DNA of 63,290 bases, taken from the NCBI GenBank assembly GCA_028285595.1, contig JANQOW010000101.1, positions 1 through 63,290 on the forward strand, read 5' to 3'. Made by a program: the position numbers and the translations under genes. Origin of the DNA: Hyphomicrobiales bacterium. GTDB taxonomy: Bacteria; Pseudomonadota; Alphaproteobacteria; Rhizobiales; CAJQND01. The notes beneath the pieces were generated by a model. The model was given only the letters and a program-made list of their open reading frames with translations. It was not told the DNA's origin and searched no databases. Shown here piece after piece: positions 25,099-33,823 of the stretch (positions are counted from its first letter, which is position 1; each line of letters opens with the position of its first letter).

Positions 25099-26490
25099 AT
25101 GCCGAGAACAATTGTAGGCACGCGCATACGCCAGCAGCGCCATGAGATCGGCATAACCCAATCCGATCTGGCGCGCCGGGCTGGAATATCCCCCTCGTAT
25201 CTCAACTTGATTGAGTGGAACAAACGAGCAGTATCCAACCGCTTGCTGCAGCGGATCTCGGAGGCACTTGGTGTGCCGGCGGAGACACTTGATGGAGCGA
25301 TCGAGCGCCGATTGCATGATGAACTGTTGGAGATTGCCCATCTTCCCGCGATTGGCTCGTCCGGTGTGGAAGCTGACCGCACCGACGAGATGATCGGAAG
25401 ATTTCCCGGCTGGTCGCGCGGCATCGCAGCTCTCGCAAAGGCAGAGCAGCAGTCCTTTCGAAGTGCTCAAATCTTGTCTGAGCGCTTGTCTAACGATCCA
25501 TATCTCAGCGAGGCGGTGCATCGAATGCGCTCACGGATCGCTGCCGTGCGTTCCGCAGCGAACATCTTGGTTGAGTATGATGACCTGACAAATGAGCAGG
25601 TTTCCCGGTTCACATCTATTGTCGCTGAAGAGAGTACGGCACTTTCTCATGCCGGCGAGGCATTGACTAACTATCTTGATAAGGCCGAGGGCGCTGACCG
25701 GATTCTTACACCTGTTGATGAGGTGGAAGCCCTGTGCGAGCAGCGCAACAATCGCTTCGAAGAGTTGGAGCGAGCCGTTGAAGCCGTGGAAACCGATTTT
25801 GAAGACAATGGGCCAACTTCACGAATTGACATTGCGAGAGCCCGTGTTGCCGATCACCTGCAAGGGGCAATAGTTTCGCTTTTGGAGCAAGAGGACATCA
25901 TAAAAAGCGCTGCCGCTCACAAGCGCGCCCGAGACTTGCTGAGTGACTATGCCATCAGCGCAATATTGATGCCCGATGAGGTATTCAAAACAAAGGCCAG
26001 AGAAGCACGCTACGATGTGGAGGCTTTGGCGCAGGCCTTTTCGGTGAGTGTAGACCGCGTCTGCCACCGCCTGACCGCCTTGCCGCTCTCAGACGAGTTT
26101 CCCAAGATTGGATATGTGCAGGCAAATGCGGCTGGCACCATTGTCCAGATGCATAACCTTGAGGGCCTTCAGCTGCCCCGCTATGCGGCAGCGTGCCCCC
26201 TTTGGGTGCTGTACCGGGCACAACAATCGCCAGAGACTGTCATCAGGCAACGCGCGCTTTTTCCCGAAGGCGCACGCTTTGTCTTCTTGGCGCGCGCCCG
26301 GCATGTGGGGGTAAGCGGTTTCGGCCGGCCTCGGCATTACCTGATCGATATGATCACAATGACGGAGAAGGATGCGCAACAGACGGTGTATGCGCCTGAT
26401 GCGTCCGTTCCTTTGGAGGAGGTGGGGCCGAGCTGCAGGTTGTGTTCCCGCGTGAACTGCGTACACCGGGTGGAGGACCCGCTGAGCTGA
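25099..26490 (+). CDS. XRE-family regulator with HisKA-like middle and DUF2083 end
   Basis: 463 aa. Residues 8-60 form an XRE helix-turn-helix (IRQQRHEIGITQSDLARRAGISPSYLNLIE). A middle part (LSEAVHRMRSRIAAVRSAANIL, about 136-157) resembles a kinase H-box and keeps His141, but has no ATPase domain. The usual ImmA/IrrE part is degenerate, without HEXXH. The C-terminal DUF2083-type part ends in a C-x2-C-x4-C motif (C446, C449, C454). This layout is that of short-chain acyl-CoA-responsive regulators such as RamB and ScfR, which control acetate and propionate metabolism. The start is supported by AAGGAG 9 bases upstream. It precedes a two-component system often seen with acetate genes. Confidence 0.82.
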   Translation: MPRTIVGTRIRQQRHEIGITQSDLARRAGISPSYLNLIEWNKRAVSNRLLQRISEALGVPAETLDGAIERRLHDELLEIAHLPAIGSSGVEADRTDEMIGRFPGWSRGIAALAKAEQQSFRSAQILSERLSNDPYLSEAVHRMRSRIAAVRSAANILVEYDDLTNEQVSRFTSIVAEESTALSHAGEALTNYLDKAEGADRILTPVDEVEALCEQRNNRFEELERAVEAVETDFEDNGPTSRIDIARARVADHLQGAIVSLLEQEDIIKSAAAHKRARDLLSDYAISAILMPDEVFKTKAREARYDVEALAQAFSVSVDRVCHRLTALPLSDEFPKIGYVQANAAGTIVQMHNLEGLQLPRYAAACPLWVLYRAQQSPETVIRQRALFPEGARFVFLARARHVGVSGFGRPRHYLIDMITMTEKDAQQTVYAPDASVPLEEVGPSCRLCSRVNCVHRVEDPLS

Positions 26491-26543
26491 TCATACGGAC
26501 GGCTATGTTGCGCAGCTCCAACAGATGGGCTCTACTGAGAGAA

Positions 26544-26567
26544 TGCCCGCGGGCTAACCAGCGGGCA
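26544..26567 (+). other. Hairpin directly before the receiver gene's ribosome site
   Basis: A 7-bp stem (TGCCCGC with GCGGGCA) and 10-base loop ends 4 bases before the GAGGAG ribosome site of the next gene. It could attenuate transcription from the XRE gene or shield the ribosome site. Confidence 0.4.
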
Positions 26568-26585
26568 GGGGAGGAGTAACAGGGC

Positions 26586-26966
26586 ATGAGTAAGCGTGTT
26601 CTTCTTGCAGAAGACGAACCAAACATCATTGAATCGATCACGTTTTTGCTCGAACGCGCTGGATTGGCTGTGAGCGTGGAGACAGATGGGCGCGCTGCGT
26701 TGGATGCCGTGCAAAAGGATTGTCCTGATGTGCTGATCCTTGATGTCATGCTGCCCAGTCTTGATGGCTATGAGATTTTGAAACAATTGCGTGCCGATGT
26801 GAACTGCGTGGAACTGCCTATCTTGATGCTGACGGCGAAGGGGCAGAGAGAAGACCGGGAAACAGCGTTTGAACACGGGGCGGATCTGTTCATCACCAAG
26901 CCTTTTGCAAATGCGGAGATCGTTGCAGCGGTGGAAACGCTCTTGGAAGGACGCAAAAGCGTCTAA
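26586..26966 (+). CDS. Response regulator, receiver domain only
   Basis: 126 aa stand-alone CheY-like receiver. The acidic pair E9-D10, the phosphoacceptor Asp53 (LILDVMLP), the Thr in LTAKGQ and Lys105 (ITKPFA) are all in place. There is no output domain, so it acts through protein contacts. It is preceded by GGGGAGGAG and followed by a small membrane protein and an SSS histidine kinase, its likely phosphodonor. In Roseobacter-like bacteria this pair controls acetate or amino-acid use genes; target inferred, not shown. Confidence 0.92.
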   Translation: MSKRVLLAEDEPNIIESITFLLERAGLAVSVETDGRAALDAVQKDCPDVLILDVMLPSLDGYEILKQLRADVNCVELPILMLTAKGQREDRETAFEHGADLFITKPFANAEIVAAVETLLEGRKSV

Positions 26967-26983
26967 GTGCGGAGCGATAACAA

Positions 26984-27253
26984 ATGGATCGTGCACAGAA
27001 ACAGCTATGGCAACGTAAGCTGCGCGACCGGTCAGTGGTGGTTCTCATTTTGGGAGCTGTGCTGCTCCTGCCTCCGGTGGGTTCGATTGCGCTGGTCGAT
27101 GCCGCGCTCTTTGGCTTGCCCGTCCCCATAATCTATGTTTTTGCGGTTTGGGCTCTTTTGATCGCTGCCGCAGCCAGCCTCGCACGCGGCTTGGATCAAG
27201 ACATGCCTTCAGATGGCGAGACCCCAGATCAGTCAGACGGTCAAGGCCCCTAA
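26984..27253 (+). CDS. Small two-span membrane protein
   Basis: 89 aa with two hydrophobic spans (VVVLILGAVLLLPPVGSIALV and IIYVFAVWALLIAAAASLA) and an acidic tail of D, E, Q and G. No named domain. It overlaps the following sensor kinase gene by one base (TAATG), so the proteins are co-translated. It probably serves as an accessory subunit of the symporter-like kinase, as small proteins accompany other solute:sodium symporters, but that is inference. Confidence 0.8.
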   Translation: MDRAQKQLWQRKLRDRSVVVLILGAVLLLPPVGSIALVDAALFGLPVPIIYVFAVWALLIAAAASLARGLDQDMPSDGETPDQSDGQGP

Positions 27254-29919
27254 TGCTCTCGGTAAATCTACTGTTGCTTACCTGCGCAGGCTATGTGGCC
27301 CTGCTGTTTGGGGTGGCGTTCGTGGTAGACAGGCGTACTCGGCGCGAGCGGATCAGTTGGCTGCATTCACCGGTCATCTACACCCTCTCGATCTCCGTCT
27401 ATTGCACGTCGTGGACATTTTACGGTGCGGTCGGCTCTGCCGCACGGAACGGGCTTGAATTCATCACGATCTATCTTGGGCCAACCCTTGTCTTCGTCGG
27501 TTGGTGGTGGGTGTTGCGCAAGCTCGTGCGCATTGGCAGAGCGCACCGCATCACCTCCATCGCCGATCTCATCTCATCACGCTACGGCAAGAGTTCTGGG
27601 CTTGCTGTGATGGTTACCCTGATCGCCTTGATTGCAACGACGCCGTACATTGCATTGCAACTTCAATCGCTTACGCGGAGCTACCAGGTGATTGTGCAAG
27701 ACGCGAACGGCGTAGAGACCGCTTTCGTCATTGCTGCTGGCATGGCCCTGTTCGCCATCCTCTTCGGCACCCGTAACTTAGATGCGAACGAGCGTCATCA
27801 TGGGGTTGTGGCAGCCATTGCTGTGGAAGCGATTGTAAAGCTGGTGGCCCTACTGGCGGTTGGGATCTTTGCCACATACGGCATAGCGGGTGGCTTTCGG
27901 GAGGTGTTTTCCAATGTGACGCCAGAGGACATCCGCGGCAGCAGTGACATCTTTGGTGCACGCTGGATCACGCTGACCTTCTTGTCGGCCACCGCGATCA
28001 TCTGCCTGCCTCGACAGTTTCAGGTGACTGTCGTGGAGAATATCGAGGAGCGGCATCTTTCAACGGCGTCCTGGCTTTTCCCGCTATACCTGTTTGGAAT
28101 GACCTTGTTCATCATGCCTATTGCTTTGGTGGGTCAGCAAGTCATGCCATCGGAAGCCAATCCAGATCTCTATGTACTGACGCTACCTTTGGCCGCCGAG
28201 CGGCACGAGCTTGCGATGCTTGCGTTTCTGGGTGGGTTTTCCTCTGCGACATCCATGGTGATCGTAGCAGCCATTGCCGTATCAACCATGGTCTCCAACC
28301 ATGTGGTGATGCCGATCGTCTTACGTCTGTTCTTCGGCAGCGCGCCTGTGAGCGGTGATGTGCGCGCGCTTCTTTTGATTTCGCGTCGCGTGAGCATTGC
28401 CTGCATCCTCGGCTTAGGCTTTCTGTATTTTTGGATCAGCGGAGGATCCGACGCGCTGGCAGCCATCGGGCTCATCGCGTTTGTGGGTGTCGCTCAATTC
28501 CTCCCTAGCTTGCTGGGCGGGATCTTCTGGCGTGGGGCAAGCCGTCAGGGTGCCTTAGCTGGCCTTGTGGTTGGGTTCTTGCTGTGGGCGTACACACTGT
28601 TCCTCCCCAGTTTTGGCGGTGACTTCTTGCTCAGCGCGCAAGTGTTGGCCCAAGGACCGTGGGGTGTTGAACTGTTGCGTCCTCAGGCCCTGCTCGGGCT
28701 CACAGGTTTTGATCCCATCGTCCACGCGGTCGTGTGGAGCGTTGGAGCGAATGCGCTCGCGTTCATCACGATATCCAGTCTCACGCAACCCGGTCAGTTG
28801 GAAAGGTTGCAAGGTACACTCTTCGTAGATGTGTTCCGGTCTGCCGGCGGTGCGCCGACGGGGTTTGCCGCACACTCAGCCCAGTCGGAAGACCTGTTTG
28901 TGCTTGCGCAGAGGATTCTCGGCTCAGATCCGGCGCGGCAGTTGTTTGATGAGCTTGCGCGGTCTCAAGGCACTGGGCAGGGAACGCTCCCTCATCCCAC
29001 GGATGCGGTTATCTCAAGGCTTGAACGGGAGCTGGCAGGCTCTATTGGCGCGGCCTCCGCCAATGCCATGGTGACACGCATTGCGGGGCGTCAAACCGTG
29101 GGCATGAGCGAGCTGATCGAAATCGCCGACGAAACTCAGCAGTTGATTGAGACGTCCCGAGAGCTTGCTGACAAGTCGGTGGAGCTTGAGAACACGGCCA
29201 TGCAATTGCGGGCAGCCAATGAACGGCTGCGTACGCTTGATACCCAAAAGGATGACTTCCTCAGTCAAATCAGCCACGAGCTGCGCACGCCGATGACATC
29301 CATCCGCTCATTCTCTGAGATCCTGCTAACGACGCCGGATGTGTCGGATCAAGAGCGCCAGAAGTTTCTATCCATCATCCAAGAGGAGAGCCTGCGTCTG
29401 ACCAGGCTCTTGGAAGAGATACTGGATATCAGCAGGTTGGAGTCAGGCTCGGCGACCCTTGAACTTGAGAACCTGAACTTAAAACACTCTCTATCCACGG
29501 CTATCGATACACTCTCCGGTATGGTCAGCGCCTCGGACTTGACCGTGCGGTTTGATGAGGTGAAAGAGGGATTTTCGGTGAAGGCCCAGCCGGATCGGCT
29601 GCGTCAGGTGTTTATCAACCTGCTGTCCAATGCGGTGAAGTACAACCGTGCGGAGGACCCTGAAATTGAATTCAAAGCCGTCAAGGACGGCGACGATATT
29701 GTGATTCATGTCGTCGATAATGGTGGGGGCGTTAGCCGCGAAGATGCAGCAATCGTTTTCGAGAAATTTGCCCGTGGAGGGAGTGCCGGTCCTGAGTATG
29801 GCGCAGGTCTGGGATTGCCCATCAGCCGGGCGATTATGCGCGCGATGAATGGCGATCTTACCATCGAATTTGCTGGTGATGGGACCAGTTACTTTCAGAT
29901 GAGACTGGCCAAAGCGTAG
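27253..29919 (+). CDS. Sensor histidine kinase with solute:sodium symporter domain
   Basis: 888 aa from ATG 27253, which overlaps the previous stop (TAATG); longer in-frame starts lie inside the preceding gene and are rejected. Residues to about 480 form a multi-span SSS domain (YTLSISVYCTSWTFYGAVGSAARNG and later spans such as GGFSSATSMVIVAAIAVSTMV). After a linker with a coiled stretch, residue His675 lies in the H-box SQISHELRTPM, and the ATPase domain follows with NLLSNAVKYN and YGAGLGLPISRAIM. This is the CbrA/CrbS type, which senses transport-linked solutes and controls acetate or amino-acid genes through its receiver partner. Confidence 0.92.
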   Translation: MLSVNLLLLTCAGYVALLFGVAFVVDRRTRRERISWLHSPVIYTLSISVYCTSWTFYGAVGSAARNGLEFITIYLGPTLVFVGWWWVLRKLVRIGRAHRITSIADLISSRYGKSSGLAVMVTLIALIATTPYIALQLQSLTRSYQVIVQDANGVETAFVIAAGMALFAILFGTRNLDANERHHGVVAAIAVEAIVKLVALLAVGIFATYGIAGGFREVFSNVTPEDIRGSSDIFGARWITLTFLSATAIICLPRQFQVTVVENIEERHLSTASWLFPLYLFGMTLFIMPIALVGQQVMPSEANPDLYVLTLPLAAERHELAMLAFLGGFSSATSMVIVAAIAVSTMVSNHVVMPIVLRLFFGSAPVSGDVRALLLISRRVSIACILGLGFLYFWISGGSDALAAIGLIAFVGVAQFLPSLLGGIFWRGASRQGALAGLVVGFLLWAYTLFLPSFGGDFLLSAQVLAQGPWGVELLRPQALLGLTGFDPIVHAVVWSVGANALAFITISSLTQPGQLERLQGTLFVDVFRSAGGAPTGFAAHSAQSEDLFVLAQRILGSDPARQLFDELARSQGTGQGTLPHPTDAVISRLERELAGSIGAASANAMVTRIAGRQTVGMSELIEIADETQQLIETSRELADKSVELENTAMQLRAANERLRTLDTQKDDFLSQISHELRTPMTSIRSFSEILLTTPDVSDQERQKFLSIIQEESLRLTRLLEEILDISRLESGSATLELENLNLKHSLSTAIDTLSGMVSASDLTVRFDEVKEGFSVKAQPDRLRQVFINLLSNAVKYNRAEDPEIEFKAVKDGDDIVIHVVDNGGGVSREDAAIVFEKFARGGSAGPEYGAGLGLPISRAIMRAMNGDLTIEFAGDGTSYFQMRLAKA

Positions 29920-29957
29920 AAGCGGAACCGATGCTCTAGTAGAGTGCTTCCTGACCG

Positions 29958-30518
29958 ATGATAAGGGAAGTGCCCGGTGTCATGCTCTGTTCTGGGTTCA
30001 GATGCGTATTTGCTATCGGACTTACAATGGCTGCACATTTGAGTTCGGCCGGCTCTGGATGGGCATGTGGAACGATCGTGAGGGTCACGTTCGTGGAGGC
30101 CTCGCCGGATGTCTTCGTGATTGAACACTTGAAGGGGTATGAGGGTCAGATTGCCTCTGTCACCATTGATATGTCGCCGTCTGTCGGTGGTGCTTTCGTC
30201 GACTCTGCCTACGGGGCAGGAAGCTCAAATTCGGGGGATGGAGTCCAGGTGGATACTGTCATCGGCTTTGAACAGGGCAGCCAGTCTGGAACGGTAACCT
30301 TCAGAAAGTTCTCGTCCGGACATCGGCTCAACCTGCTGGTGGACTTGGATGACCGTGCTGCGGGGGGCGACAACGACATGGATGTCCTCACGGCAAATGA
30401 GCTGGAAGGCGGCACGGTACAGACACGCATACGCGGCGCTGATGGAGAAGCGCAGACTTGGACGGGCACGTTCGATGCAAAAGGCATCGCTTTGGTGGGC
30501 AAGCGTGCTTGTGCTTAG
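29958..30518 (+). CDS. Secreted protein, possibly related to aggregation-factor core proteins
   Basis: 186 aa; ATG 29982 is an alternative start behind AAGGGAAG. The N-terminus is hydrophobic (GFRCVFAIGLTMAAHLSSAGS) and should be a signal peptide. The mature part is strand-rich with little charge bias: DVFVIEHLKGYEGQIASVTIDMSPSVGGAFVDSAYGAGSS, ending in GIALVGKRACA. This resembles small 'aggregation factor core' proteins from marine bacteria, but I am not sure. The gene follows the histidine kinase by 38 bases. One disulphide between C37 and C185 is possible. Confidence 0.6.
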   Translation: MIREVPGVMLCSGFRCVFAIGLTMAAHLSSAGSGWACGTIVRVTFVEASPDVFVIEHLKGYEGQIASVTIDMSPSVGGAFVDSAYGAGSSNSGDGVQVDTVIGFEQGSQSGTVTFRKFSSGHRLNLLVDLDDRAAGGDNDMDVLTANELEGGTVQTRIRGADGEAQTWTGTFDAKGIALVGKRACA

Positions 30519-30552
30519 AAACGGTTGCCCAGGATAAGAAGAGTCTTAGCGC

Positions 30553-31359
30553 CTAAGCGCGGTGTGTCGTAAATCTCTCAATCTCAGACCACATTGCAGG
30601 CGCGTTCGAGTACATTGGGAAATGTCCGCACATGGGAATCTCAGCCAGCTGAACGCCTTGCGCTTCGATATGGGCGAGATAACTCAAGTCACCATTCTGG
30701 TCGCCGTACATAAACATCTTGGGGCATGGTAGGCCGAGGAAGCGGTCCATGAGCTTGGCATTGTCGGACAGCTCAACCATGGACGAGAAGATTGATGGGA
30801 CGGCGTCCGCTCGCACCTTGTGCCGAAGGCTGGCGGAGAATAGGGCCGAGGCATAAGCAGGCGCTTGGCGTGCACGGTCGATGAAGGCTTCCATGAATCG
30901 TGCCGGGTCCGGGTCAGCATGCTCGACAATTTGCCGGCTCAAAAAGCAGTCTTCCGGAGCGATGTTTCCCTCAATGTTGCAGAAACTCAATACGCGCTTT
31001 GGATGTGCATCGGCCAGCATCAACGAGGTTAAACCACCCATGGAATGGCCAACAAGGTGAAAAGTGTCTAGCTCCTCAAGCTGGAGCATTGCCAGTGCGG
31101 TTTTGACCAGGAAAGGAATATCGATGCGCTGGAGGTCATTGCAGTGTGTTTCTCCGCATCCGGGCGCATCATAGGCTAAAACGCCGTGTTCGCTGAGGGC
31201 CGGATGCAAAGCGATGTCTGCATAGTCTTCCTTCGTGGAACCAAATCCGTGGAGGAAAAGGATTGGAGGCTTGGTCCCTTTTCTCGTCAGGGCGGATATG
31301 GCCAACTCGACACCATCGATAGTGAGAGAGTGTGTCTTGTGTTCTAACTCTGAATGCAT
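30553..31359 (-). CDS. Alpha/beta hydrolase
   Basis: 268 aa soluble hydrolase. The nucleophile Ser106 is in GHSMGG, the oxyanion region HGFGSTKEDY at 37-46, the acid is probably in MYGDQNGD and the His in MCGHFPMYS near the end. Length fits a single-domain esterase or C-C hydrolase. It shares an operon with the downstream-oriented cupin whose end is 28 bases upstream. Substrate unknown. Confidence 0.88.
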   Translation of the reverse strand: MHSELEHKTHSLTIDGVELAISALTRKGTKPPILFLHGFGSTKEDYADIALHPALSEHGVLAYDAPGCGETHCNDLQRIDIPFLVKTALAMLQLEELDTFHLVGHSMGGLTSLMLADAHPKRVLSFCNIEGNIAPEDCFLSRQIVEHADPDPARFMEAFIDRARQAPAYASALFSASLRHKVRADAVPSIFSSMVELSDNAKLMDRFLGLPCPKMFMYGDQNGDLSYLAHIEAQGVQLAEIPMCGHFPMYSNAPAMWSEIERFTTHRA

Positions 31360-31387
31360 TGTCGGGTATCCGTTTCAGAGGTGCCGG

Positions 31388-31759
31388 TCAGCTGCTCCCA
31401 AAACCGGACCCCGGTTTGCGATAGTCATCGCGTGGCGGTGCGAAAATATCCAGAATGCGGCATCCTTCAGGACCTGCCCGCATGGTATGAGGAACCCCGC
31501 CCGGTGTGCGCCAGAAGTCCCCCTTCTTAAACGCAATTTCCTCTTCGCCTTGTACGCGAACTCCAGAGCCTTCCAGACACACGCCCCATTGCTCTTCAGG
31601 GTGATGGTGCAGCTTACCTTCCGCTCCTGGAGCGGCGGTGACAATTGAGACCATGGCCTGATCACCAGGATAAACGCTCGCTGTAAGGCCATCTGCAAGC
31701 TGGCGCACTATGGCATCGCTTGCATCGTCTAGATTGTGGAACTCCGGGTGTTTGGACAT
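31388..31759 (-). CDS. Cupin-domain protein
   Basis: 123 aa single cupin. Motif 1 is visible in GAEGKLHHHPEEQWGVCLEGSG with the metal-binding His and Glu, and motif 2 in GDFWRTPGGVPHTMRAG. It likely binds a divalent metal and a small ligand; function unknown. It starts behind AGGAG (RC of CTCCT at 31770) and is followed by the hydrolase gene on the same strand. Confidence 0.85.
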   Translation of the reverse strand: MSKHPEFHNLDDASDAIVRQLADGLTASVYPGDQAMVSIVTAAPGAEGKLHHHPEEQWGVCLEGSGVRVQGEEEIAFKKGDFWRTPGGVPHTMRAGPEGCRILDIFAPPRDDYRKPGSGFGSS

Positions 31760-31956
31760 GGGAACACTTCTCCTGCTTGATCACTAGCCTAAATCTCTTA
31801 GCCTGCCCGGGCACCGCTTTTCTAGGTCTGTCATGATCCAAGATTGAGAATGAAAGCGTTCAGTTCGGCCGTGAGCGACTCAGAATGGAAAAGGCGCCAA
31901 GTGCTCAGTATCAGCTTAAAGAGCCATGTTGCATCGGGGTTCTCCGTGTGATCTAG

Positions 31957-32889
31957 GTGGAGACGTTATTCCAGGCGGTTCTGCAATCCACGCTTTTGAG
32001 GCTGCTGAGCATCCCAGATGATGGCAATGGTGCGAGATCAAGCGGTCAGAGTGCATATGATATGAGTGTAAAGGGGAGTTTCAGCGACTGCAGCTTTTTG
32101 TGGGTCACCAACGCAGGTGCGGCCAGAATTACGGCAAACAGCATCGCGTCGCTTCAGCGGCACGTCCGCAAGAGAGAGCATCCTCTGTTTGTCGGCACGC
32201 TGGATCCAGAATCTGAAAGGGTGATTTCAAGTCTCGTAGATTGCACTGACGTTCGGTTTTTTCGCTTGGACGAGGAAACGACGTGGCGTTCCAGCGAGAT
32301 TGAGCTGCCAAGTGATTACGCGGACTGGGGAACTGAGGATTTCCGACTTATCTGCAAGGCCAAGTACTATGCGATCAGCAAGGTTCTCAGGGATACCGGT
32401 AAGCCCGTTGTGTTTACTGATGGTGATATTGCCTTTCTCAAGAATCCGGCCACATATTTTGATCAAAGCGCTGCAATAGATAACACTAGGATCCTTGCGC
32501 AGAACGACAAGGATTTGAAGCATTGCAACGAGGATTTCGACGTTCAATATCCGCCCGGCCGTATCCCACCCGGTAGCCAGATCTGTGCCGGTTTCACTGG
32601 TTGGCAACCCACCCGTACGCATTTGAACATTGCTGAGTACATTGGCAAACGCGTTACACAAGAGACTTGCGATCAAACTATTTTCAATCGTCTACCATTT
32701 TGGAAACGTAGACATGTTCAGCTGTTGCCTCTCAGCCTCTTCCCAAACGGCTCGTTGGCATTTGGGAACCGGGAACATGGGCGACCAGAAATCCGCCTGC
32801 AGGGGATGTATATGGTTCACGCAAACTGGCGTCTGGGTCTGGAGAGCAAGATAAAGGTTCTCAAAGAGGATGGATATTGGTTCCTCTGA
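31957..32889 (+). CDS. Nucleotide-sugar glycosyltransferase-like protein (paralogue 1A)
   Basis: 310 aa, no signal peptide. The GTG at 31957 has a GG-rich lead; ATG 32062 would match the paralogue better. The block VVFTDGDIAFLKNPATYF carries the DGD motif of nucleotide-diphospho-sugar transferases (Pfam PF03407-like), and FLWVTNAGAARITANSIASLQRH gives the N-terminal Rossmann-like strand. About 40 percent of its positions, by eye, recur in the next gene (WVTN.GAA.ITANSIASLQ). It should transfer a sugar from an NDP donor to a surface glycan; acceptor unknown. Confidence 0.8.
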   Translation: METLFQAVLQSTLLRLLSIPDDGNGARSSGQSAYDMSVKGSFSDCSFLWVTNAGAARITANSIASLQRHVRKREHPLFVGTLDPESERVISSLVDCTDVRFFRLDEETTWRSSEIELPSDYADWGTEDFRLICKAKYYAISKVLRDTGKPVVFTDGDIAFLKNPATYFDQSAAIDNTRILAQNDKDLKHCNEDFDVQYPPGRIPPGSQICAGFTGWQPTRTHLNIAEYIGKRVTQETCDQTIFNRLPFWKRRHVQLLPLSLFPNGSLAFGNREHGRPEIRLQGMYMVHANWRLGLESKIKVLKEDGYWFL

Positions 32890-32948
32890 GCTGCCAGACA
32901 AACATTGAACCACTCGCTTGTTCTTACTTGAGCCAAAGCTAAACCGAC

Positions 32949-33800
32949 ATGGGACTATGGAAGGCTATACGTCAGCGGCGAACGGAGAGGTTTGACGCGT
33001 GCTGGTTCATCTGGGTGACAAACGGTGGAGCTGCCGAAATTACCGCCAACTCAATAGCATCCCTTCAAGCACAATCTCGTGCTGAGCGGCAAAAGCTCCT
33101 GGTTGGCCTTCTAGACGACACCGCAGGAGAGATAATAAGTGAGAGAGTTGACACGCGCGACCTTGAGTTCTTGTCAATCGAACAACTGCCGGAATGGCGA
33201 GAACTCAGGATAGATCTCCCGATAACCTACGACAATTATGGAACGCAGAATTTCAACTTACGGAGTGCGTCCAAGTATATTTTCATTCAACATCTTTTAC
33301 GCGAGGCGTCTCTGCCGGTCATCTTTGCGGATGGCGATGTTGTGTATCTCAAGAACCCGATTGCGCACATTCAATCCAACAAGTTTTTGTCTGAGCAGGC
33401 AGTGCTGTTTCAAAATGACCGGCCGGCGGGCATCCACGATCCCGGTCTCGCAAGGCAATACCCGGTCGGCTGGCGCCCGAAGGGCAGCGTGGTTTGCACT
33501 GGGTTTTCGGTTTGGCGTCCAAGGCCTGAACATCTGCTTCTTGCAGAGCGGGTGAAGGCCGGCATTCATTCACACCGCGATGATCAAAGCAGCATGCAAG
33601 AGCTGAATGCGTGGCAAAAAAGGCACGTTCAACTCTTACGACAAGACCTTTTCCCAAATGGATCCCTGGTTTTTAATCCCGACGGCTCGAAAACGGGTAT
33701 GTTTGACCGCAACGAAGCTTACCTCGTTCATGCAAACTGGGTGTACGGCATTGATGAGAAGATCAGCCGGCTGAAGGCGGGCGGTTATTGGTTGATTTGA
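32949..33800 (+). CDS. Nucleotide-sugar glycosyltransferase-like protein (paralogue 1B)
   Basis: 283 aa. The start MGLWKAIRQRRTERFDACWFIWVTNGGAAEITANSIASL lines up with the neighbour from its first strand. The DGD motif is in PVIFADGDVVYLKNPI, and the C-terminal LFPNGSLVFNPDGSKTGMF/YLVHANWVYGIDEKI block matches LFPNGSLAFG/YMVHANWRLGLESKI in the neighbour. A tandem duplication that diverged is the simplest origin. It starts 59 bases after the first copy and is co-transcribed with it. Confidence 0.8.
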   Translation: MGLWKAIRQRRTERFDACWFIWVTNGGAAEITANSIASLQAQSRAERQKLLVGLLDDTAGEIISERVDTRDLEFLSIEQLPEWRELRIDLPITYDNYGTQNFNLRSASKYIFIQHLLREASLPVIFADGDVVYLKNPIAHIQSNKFLSEQAVLFQNDRPAGIHDPGLARQYPVGWRPKGSVVCTGFSVWRPRPEHLLLAERVKAGIHSHRDDQSSMQELNAWQKRHVQLLRQDLFPNGSLVFNPDGSKTGMFDRNEAYLVHANWVYGIDEKISRLKAGGYWLI

Positions 33801-33823
33801 GACCGGCAAGCTTTGAAGGGGCC

